In this document: in pieces, positions 56,464 to 64,000 of the stretch | How the letters are laid out: each line of letters starts with the position of its first letter | Numbering within the stretch: position 1 is the stretch's first letter | Source: Cyathus striatus | Taxonomy: Eukaryota > Basidiomycota > Agaricomycetes > Agaricales > Nidulariaceae | Direction of reading: 5' to 3' | Assembly (NCBI GenBank): GCA_025738555.1 | Contig: JAOVFP010000016.1 | Span: 2,418,001-2,482,000 of the forward strand | Length of the DNA stretch: 64,000 nucleotides | Notes under the pieces: model-generated | What the model was told of the DNA's origin: nothing | Seen by the model: the letters and a program-made list of their open reading frames with translations, nothing else | The model's database searches: none | Made by a program: the position numbers and the translations under genes

Positions 56464-59028
56464 ATGCCCACAGTCGAATTCGCGCCATTTACCTCCCAAG
56501 TAGACCCAACCTTCTGGCATGCCCTAACAGACCTTAAAATCGACGTCCTCAAGCTTTCTGACGAGTCTCTTCCCGTGTATGCGTCGTACTCTGCGGGAAA
56601 GGTTATCAAGGACCGCGAGACGGGTGGTGAGGTTGAGTTGCCTGGGCGCATTGTGCTTGCGAAGGATGGGTTTTCGGATGATTTTAGGTTTGTCTTCTGT
56701 TACTGATACGAGAAAAGGGGGAAGACTGACGAGGATTAGGGTGCAGAATGGTGTGCGTGTTACCGGCACATTCAAGAACTTCAATACCATAGAGGACTTT
56801 AAGAATGCGGATAAGAAAGGGATGTTTAACGATGAGGCATCCAAGGTTCTCTCTTCCATTCGTTCCCGCAATTGCTTTTGCTGATGAAGAGTAGATATGG
56901 GACGCGATTCAAACGCGATCTACGAAATTGCTCAATCACTACCTACTGATAACTTTTGCGGATCTCAAGAAATACAAGTTTCATTATTGGTTTGCTTTCC
57001 CTGGGTTTGTGATGCGCCCTCCTTGGACGACTGAAGAAGTGATAGATGCTGCTGGTGCACTTGGAGAGGGTGTTGTATGTCCCCTCATTCTTCACCTCGG
57101 GTAGAACTGACCATATGTGGTAGTTATCGAGCATCCAAACACAACTCAAATCACAACCTGATCCGAACCCCGCTTTCTTCCTCGTTCGCACGACGCCTTC
57201 AGGTGAAACTTCCATAGCACCCGTGGAAGAATACGAGACGTTCTTCAAAGGTGTTCCTTCAGAACACGTACGCCCCCTTCCTCTCTCACTTTCTTTCTCC
57301 TAACCCACTTTTCAGCAAATAATATCCTTCCTAGACCCTTCAACCTCCCCCACACACCCCGGTTGGCCGCTCCGTAACCTCCTCACATACCTTCGCGCGC
57401 TCTACCCTTCCTCCACGGCTTCAGTCAGAGTGTTGGCATGGCGAGATTTAGAGAAGGTGGAGGGACCGGGAGAGTGGAGGAGTAAGTTCCTCGTGGTGTC
57501 TGCGCCTATTGAGGAGGCGAAGGAGGGGAGACCGGAGGCAGTGGGGTGGGGGGAGCGGACGGCAGGGAGGTTGGTTCCTAAGGTTGCCGATTTGGGGCCT
57601 ATGATGGATCCTAAGAGGTGGGGCTTCCTTTGCTTTTTGTCCGAAGAGGATCTCGTTGACGCGCGATTAGATTGGCTTCTCAGGCGGTAGATTTGAATCT
57701 CAAACTCATGCGCTGGCGCATTCTTCCTGATCTGCAACTTGAGAAGATGCAGAATACGAGGTGTTTACTCTTGGGTGCGGGAACGTTGGGGTGTTATGTC
57801 GCGAGGAGCTTAATGGTTTGTCAGGGTTCCCTCTCTGTTAGTGCACAAAACTAACCAACTACTGTATCCTTAGGCATGGGGCGTTCGGAAGATCACACTT
57901 GTCGATTCGGGTCGCGTGTCTTTCTCGAACCCTGTCAGGCAGCCGCTGTTCGAGTTCGAAGATTGTCTGGGGGGAGGGAAGCCCAAAGCAGAGAGTGCGG
58001 CTGAGGCGTTGAAGAGGGTCTATCCTGATATTGTACGTCATTTTGTTTCAGTTTGCTCTGTACTCGCTGACCTCACGCTCGCCCATGCAGGGCGCGACAG
58101 GCCACACCCTATCAATCCCAATGCCGGGGCACCCCATCCCTGCTGGCTCGGTAGCGCAGACAAAGAAAGACGTGGAGAAACTCGAAGCGCTCTTCGATGA
58201 ACATGATGCCGTGTTTTTGTTGATGGATTCTAGGGAGAGTCGGTGGTTGCCTAGTGTCCTGGGTAAAGCCAAGGGGAAGGTTCGTTTCTTCGTGTTGTAT
58301 TGGTGAAATTGAGATTGAGGTGTATGTAGATTGTGTTAAATGCTGCACTTGGATTCGATTCGTACCTCGTTATGCGCCATGGGCCGCGTGGGGGAGAGGA
58401 CAAGAAGGAGGAAGAGAGGTTGGGATGTTATTATTGCAATGATATTGTGGCTCCTACCGACGTACGTCACCCTTTATGCTCGTTCGAGTTCAGTATACTG
58501 ATATTGGGGATGGTGTGTAGAGTCTCACAGATAGGACACTCGACCAGATGTGTACTGTTACACGACCCGGATTGGCTCCTCTCGCTTCGGCGACAGCGGT
58601 AGAGATTTTGGCTTCGTTGGTCCAGCATCCTGATGGGTCAGTCTCTCCCTTTTTACCTCCTTTCAGTCTCGATTAATAAGAACTTCTGTAGAATAAACGC
58701 TGCTGCACCACCACCCAACGTGGATCTCAACTCTGATGCAGCAGAAAAGACTGCAGGGGTACTAGGCGTGGTACCTCACCAAGTGCGTGGGTTCCTCGCA
58801 CAGTTCAGGAGCATCAATCTCGTGGGGAGGGCGTATGATAAGTGTACGGGGTGTAGTGAGACCGTCTTGAAAGCGTACGAAACGCAAGGCTTCGATATGC
58901 TCTTGAAGGTGTTTAATGATCAGAAGTATCTTGAGCAGCTAACGGGGCTAGATAAGTTGTTTGATGAGAGCGAGGCGGCGATGGAGAGTGTGGATTGGGT
59001 GGAGGAGGGGGATGAGGATGATTTTTGA
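56464..59028 (+). CDS. ATG7: ATG7, E1-like activating enzyme of autophagy (677 aa, 11 exons)
   Basis: ATG7 activates the ubiquitin-like proteins Atg8 and Atg12 with ATP and passes them to Atg3 and Atg10, an essential step of autophagosome formation in the cytosol. Exons: 56464-56687, 56740-56845, 56895-57074, 57124-57267, 57316-57617, 57671-57815, 57874-58032, 58091-58279, 58330-58461, 58521-58636, 58692-59028; all ten introns are 48-59 bases and GT..AG. They sum to 2,034 bases in frame. The N-terminal part has [16 protein letters not shown] and [20 protein letters not shown]. The adenylation domain starts with the nucleotide-binding [30 protein letters not shown] sequence follows (here [14 protein letters not shown]). 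The catalytic cysteine is in [13 protein letters not shown]. The C-terminus ends in acidic EEGDEDDF. All key residues are present, so it should be functional. Confidence 0.95.
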
Positions 59029-59602
59029 GTGGGGGGTTACGGTTTTGACTTCATGATCATGATATTGGTTCTTTGGAATGCATTGCATGTGTATTTGTTA
59101 GTTAGTTACATAGATAGATACTCAATGGATATGGAGTTGCAGATTTTAATTGGTGCGTTGGTTTCTGGTGTAAGGAGATGGCAGCCTATGTCACGCCAGT
59201 CTGTTCAGTCACGCTTTTACCTGCACGCGACTTGACTTGCTCACTGATGCCGTAACTTGACTATCATATAACTCTACTTTCGACGATTCCCACGAATGGG
59301 TGACTGGTATGATATATGTTATATGTTATATGATGCATCGCTTTTGTACCATATTTATCTTCTGAAAACACTTCTTCCTCTGGCCAGCCCCCAATATTCT
59401 TCCATCCGAAATATGCGTCTCTTGATGCTTGGGACTTTGACGCGCGACGTGTGAAGGCTTATCTTACTTGGACTAATCATGGGTTCAAGATGGGTTCGAA
59501 TCATCAAGGCTTGCAGCTGTAAACCAGGACATCCCTCGAAGTTTACAACTACTCTTCCAGGCCAGAATCGATTATCTAGCTATTCTACTGCAGTAATCTT
59601 AA
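59029..59602. other. Spacer between ATG7 and the chimeric kinase gene
   Basis: About 570 bases hold the ATG7 3' flank and the promoter of the next gene. The microsatellite-like tatatgttatatgttatatg occurs near 59310. No open frame with a motif is seen. Confidence 0.5.
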
Positions 59603-62600
59603 ATGTCATATGCGACCATGCATAATGATGATACAACGCATCTCAAACCTATCATGACTGATGCTCGATCACCTATGAAACGCATACCTGCAATTTGGAC
59701 GCCCACTATCACACGCGAGGAGGATGCAGCAGCCTCCAAACCATCTTTATTTCCTACACACGGGAATAGAATGGCACGCGCGCGGTCGGCTGAGTCTTCC
59801 AGCAAGCTACCTTCCGTCTTTAAGATGACCCCGACGCGTAGTGAAACTGGCCCCACCACCTCTGAGTTCGAAGTAGGTGGCTGGCAATCAGCTCGCAGGA
59901 CTTCATTCGGTCATCCGAGTCTACCAAAGCCGGATGGATGGGGCTGCGATGTCGAATATGAATATGAGGATCGTCAGGCGCCCACATCACAAGACACCGA
60001 GAAGGAGTGGTTGTGGGGGGTGGAGGAGGTAAGAATTGAGCGCAACCGCCAACGCGAAGAAGAGTGGGGGGGGACCGGGCAGAGCTGGAACCGTTTTGAG
60101 CAAAATTGGGAACGACAAGAACGACAGGCGAGGGGTACGCGGAAAAGGCGAGGCCGAGAGGCGCAGGCAAAGGCAGAGAGGAAGCGTCCCGATTCGTTCG
60201 ATCCCGAAGCTCCTTGGTCTCCTACCATCAATTCATCTAATGCTAGTCCAACAAAGACCCCTCGACGGAATTCATCTGCGAATATTTCCGCTGACCGAAA
60301 TAGTACAAGCAGCACTGCTGCTTGGAATTCTGCTTGGTCAACCAGCAGCACCGGCTCCGCGTGGTCAACGTCCACTAAAGCAACCACCGCAAGAGGAGCG
60401 TCCACTGCCAATGCTGGACAGGCCGCCTGGTCAGGTTCTACCAAACCTAGAGCTTCATCTGTTAGTTCGGGTGCCCACCCAAAGCTAGTACACCTCGACT
60501 CTCTGGATGATGATCTTCCACCTCGACCTCTTCCTAAGGCCTATTACGACAGGCCTCCTGCTGCAGGGTCTCAACCTTTTGCTCGCTCGCCTTCCGGAGC
60601 AGTACACGAAGAACGCCCTTACTGGAATAACAGTCGGCGTCCGTCAGAGTCATGTCACGACCATCCTCATGTATACTTAAATCAATTTCACCCGCCATTG
60701 TGGGCTCCGTCATCTTACGTTGGTGATCATGTCGACTCCCCTGCACAACGTGCGTTCGGTGGGAACAAGCTACCCCCGAAAGTGGATTCTGATGTCGAAG
60801 ATTACGACGAATATGAGGAATTAAATCGACTCGATGAGGAGACCCTTCAGAAGGAAGAGGAGTTGATGTTCATGGAGGATACGCTTAAGAAGAAGACGGC
60901 GGAGGCACAGATGAAAGAGATGGAGGCGCAGAAGAAAGCTATAGAGGCTCGGCGGAAGCAGTTAGAGATGCGCAAGAGTGAGACTGAGGCGCGTTTAAGG
61001 GAGGCTGAATCTTGCGCGATGGCTGCAGAGCAGAAGTTAAGGGAGCAGAAAGCGAAAGAGAAAGAGAGAGAGGAGATGAAAAGGGCGGAGGAAGCAAGGC
61101 AAAAGGAGGAAGTGAGGCAGAAGGAGGAGGCAACCACTGCAAGTGGAGCGTCCACTGCCAATGCTGGACAAGCCGCCTGGTCAGGTTCTACCAAACCTAG
61201 AGCTTCATCTACTAGTTCAGGTGCATTCAATGCTACTGGTACCTCTGCTACAGGCGCCTCACCAAGTGCTTCCACGCCGTTGTCTGAAGCTGAATGCAGA
61301 CGCCGCCAGGAGGAACAGAATCAGAAGAGGTATGAGCAGTTCCGAAGAGAGCAGGAAAGAATTGAGGCGGCCAGGATCTCCAAGATGTCACAACACTCGG
61401 CGGACGATGTCGCGCAGCTCATCGAACATCATGAGCGGGTCTGGGCAAGACTGCATACTCTTGAAGAACTTCGCTGGTTTAACTTCCCGTGGCCTATGCT
61501 CAAGAAACCATCGTCAGCGGAAGATATTACGTACACTAGTATCAGCGCATACATCAACTCCAAATACCACCCCAACAAAGATAAGCCGTTGAAGGACAGG
61601 ATAAAGGATCACATACGAAGATGGCATCATGATCGCTTCGAGACGAGGTTGTTGTCGAAGGTTGTAGAAGAAGATAGGGAGAAAGTGAAGGAAGGGGCTG
61701 GAGCGGTTATAAGAAATCTCAACGAGCTATTAACACAAACACGTCCCTTTGTCTTAGGGTCAACGTCTTTGGAAGAGGAAGAGGAGAGATTGCGAAAGGA
61801 AGTGGAGCCGGAGAAAGAGAAAGAGGAGAAGAAGGAAAGAGTGCGAATGGAGAAGGAAGAGAGAGAGGAGAGGTTACGAAAGGTGGAAGAGGAAGATGAG
61901 GAACGGAAGAAAGCCGAACAGAACTGGAACCATTATGAGCAAAATCGAGAGCGACAAGAACGACAGCCAAAACAGTCAAAGGATGCACAGGAAAAGCAAA
62001 ACCGGGATACTCAGTTTCGCCGCGAACAGGAGGCTGCCCGTGAACAAGAGCTTAAGCGCCCACAGGATGAGGCTCGGGAAAAGGCAGAGAGGAAGCGTCC
62101 CGATTCGTTCGATCCCGAAGCTCCTTGGTCTCCTGCCATCAATTCATCTAATACTAGTTCAACAAAGACCCCTCAACGGAGTTCATCTGCGAATATTTCC
62201 GCTGACCGAAATAGTGCGAGTAGCACTGCTACTTGTAATTCTGCCTGGTCAACCAGCAGCACCGGCTCCGCGCGGTCAACGTCCACTAAAGCAACCACTG
62301 CAAGCGGAGTGTTCACTGCCAATGCTGGACAAGCCGCCTGGTCAGGTTTTACCAAACCTAGAGCTTCGTCTACTAGTTCAGGTGTATTCAATGCTACTGG
62401 TACCTCTGCTATAGGCGCCTCACCAAGTGCGTCTACGCCGTTGTCTGAAGCTGAATGCAGACGCCGCCAGGAGGAACAGAATCAGAAAAAGCAAGAGCAA
62501 TCCGAAGGGGAGCGGGAAGGAATTGAGGCTGCCAGACTCTCCAAGGGTCAAGCCACCTGGTCTAAAACCACCAAACCCAGGATCTCGTCTTCTAGTTCAG

Positions 62601-64000
62601 GTGTATTCAATGCTCATGGTACCTCTACCACAGGAGCCTCGCCGTTGTCCGAGGCCGAGTGGAGGCACCTCCAGGATGATATTGGGTTTGGTGTAGGTAC
62701 GCTAGACAATGAGACTGAAAAAGAAGAAAGAAGAGATTCTGGAGACACTGACTATGACTGGGATGAAGATCTTGCGGCAGATGAAAGCGATGTGTCCGCG
62801 GTACAGCGGTCCAAGTTACAGTGGTCTGAGCTAAGCAGAGAAAAGGATTCTCAACGACTTCACTTGAACAATGGAAGTGGAACAGGTGTCGGTGATGTTT
62901 TACTTAATGAAATAAATTGGAGAGGCTCCGATGAGTCGGACTTATTCTTGGATGCATTTGATGTTTTTAAGACCGTCTTTTCGGACAAAGTCAAGTATGG
63001 AAAGCTTCTACAACTTGAGAAGCCTACTGCACAGTCGCTTTTGGATGTAATGCAAACGGTGGGTGTTTTGATTTCATTAGCGAGGAAGTTATATTAGAAT
63101 TGATGAGAACACTGTTCATGATGCAGGTTCTGGATCATGCGATCACCAGTGCATTGGGTCCGAAGTTCGAAAAGCCGCTGTTGAAGGCCATGCTACGGTT
63201 ATCAAAACAATCTGCATTGTACCCTAGTTCTTACATTCTTACTGGAATAAAGCGGGACGCATATCCAGTTACAAGTGGATACTTCGGAGAGATATTCAAA
63301 GGCGAGATCAACGGCCGAAATTTAGCGCTTAAAGTTTTTAAACTTTACGCAAATGAGATGGATAAGATAAATGATTTGTTCAAGGCAAGAATCAATTTTT
63401 TGTTCATGATGAAGGCTCTAATTCACGGTACCGTGCTTAGGGATTCTACAAGGAAGCTATTCTGTGGCGATATTTAGTACACCCTAATCTATTGCCGTTC
63501 TATGGGATTTATCAACTGGGAGATACCGGTGGGAGGATATGTCTAGTGTCGCCCTGGATGTCCAACGGAAATATTTGTCAGTATCTCCGACGATACCCTG
63601 ACACAAACCGTCAACATTTGGTATGCGTTAGTTCATCCTGTCACGCCGTAGATAATAATGTACAGCTACAAAAGGTTATGGATATTGCCAGAGGAATTTC
63701 GTATCTTCACGGCAAGTCAATCGTACATGGTGACTTAAAGGGGGTAAGCTTCATCGCTGAGGCGTTGACCACAAGTTAACCATTTCTGTATTTTTTCTAG
63801 GCGAACGTACTCGTATCTGACAGCGGAGTAGCCTGTCTTGCGGACTTCGGACTTTCCTCTGTATACATTGACACGCCTTCATTGGCATGGGGCACCAACA
63901 ACAGCTCTGTGGGTAGATCGACAGGAACGCTCAGATGGCAGGCTCCAGAGCTCATTGGTCTCGAGGACTCTCCCCCTGTAAAAGGGACAACAGAAAGTGA
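59603..64000 (+). CDS. Chimeric protein: shuffled coiled-coil/J-region pieces fused to a TKL protein kinase; 3' end outside window
   Basis: Exon 1 (59603-63058) is open for over 1,150 codons. Its first about 1,020 residues are rearranged, repeated pieces of the gene at 24762-29026, with a J-like region that reads HHD and not HPD (61625-61633). Then comes a unique acidic stretch (SGDTDYDWDEDLAADESD) and a kinase N-flank (TAQSLLDVMQT). Exons 63127-63384, 63441-63620, 63666-63743 and 63801 onward encode the kinase: YFGEIFKGEI (glycine loop), LALKVF (Lys), FYKEAILWRYLVHPNLLPFYGI (helix C and beta 4), IVHGDLKGANVLV (catalytic loop, HGD), LADFGLSSV (DFG) and GTLRWQAPEL (APE). Introns are 68, 56, 45 and 57 bases; that at 63385-63440 has a GC donor. 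TKL kinases of this type are expanded in mushrooms. The end of the kinase domain lies beyond the edge. Confidence 0.82.
60031..62665 (+). repeat. Rearranged duplicated segments of the 24.7-29.0 kb gene
   Basis: Order in this gene, with approximate parent location on the minus strand: 60031-60472 (parent about 25310-25810), 60474-60621 (parent about 27395-27545), 60622-61130 (parent about 26390-26885), 61131-61741 (parent about 24790-25385), about 61770-62540 (parent about 25140-25910 again) and 62548-62665 (a third, more diverged copy of AWS.TTKPR..SSG). The segments are 75-95% alike by eye. Joints fall inside charged or Ser-rich low-complexity sequence, and the reading frame is kept at each joint. 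Confidence 0.85.

Noticed and set aside
59470..59510. tRNA-like T arm (gatgggttcgaatcatc)
   Set aside because: No acceptor, D or anticodon arm can be built around it.

Overview
The window looks like nuclear DNA of a basidiomycete fungus, most likely an Agaricomycete. Genes are split by many short introns of about 45-65 bases with GT..AG ends. The families present are typical of mushrooms: a tyrosine-kinase-like (TKL) kinase with an HGD motif, SRPK-like kinases, a DUF6589 protein, a RecQ-like helicase, an S53 protease and F-box proteins. No species can be named from the sequence alone. About half the window has no recognisable gene, and several segments are duplicated, shuffled or decayed, so this is a dynamic accessory region around a few conserved genes.

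Left part (1-24.7 kb). The window opens with the 3' end of a sedolisin (S53) protease, followed by about 11 kb with almost no convincing genes, apart from one possible small gene and a 104-bp tandem repeat near 10.1 kb. A large low-complexity protein with an RRM-like C-terminus lies at 12.2-15.4 kb, a small minus-strand multi-exon gene at about 16.9-17.5 kb, an F-box protein at 20.9-22.5 kb and an intron-containing tRNA-Asp at 22.7 kb.

Middle part (24.7-43.6 kb). A 1402-residue charged coiled-coil protein ending in a J-like helical region with an HPD motif is on the minus strand. Seven kilobases of gene-free DNA with degenerate tandem repeats follow. Then come a 1355-residue disordered protein with an internal WGK repeat, a decayed partial copy of ATG7, and a small two-exon gene.

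Right part (43.6-64 kb). Two paralogous SRPK-like kinase genes lie in direct orientation. Inserted in the promoter region of the first is a complete 6,045-bp transposon with 242-bp terminal inverted repeats and a perfect 9-bp target duplication. It carries two convergent genes: a RecQ-like helicase and a DUF6589 protein. Both are interrupted by in-frame TGA codons. A 520-bp MITE with a TA target duplication sits just beyond it, and its empty site is visible in the second kinase unit. A Ser/Thr-rich gene diverges from an intact 11-exon ATG7 (autophagy E1-like enzyme). The window ends in a striking chimeric gene: rearranged and repeated pieces of the 24.7-29.0 kb coiled-coil gene are joined in one open frame to a TKL protein kinase that runs off the right edge.

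The strongest candidate for an undescribed system is the RecQ + DUF6589 transposon at 45519-51563. The second is the shuffled coiled-coil/J-region/kinase gene at 59603-64000. Statements on families come from memory of the motifs; no database search was possible.
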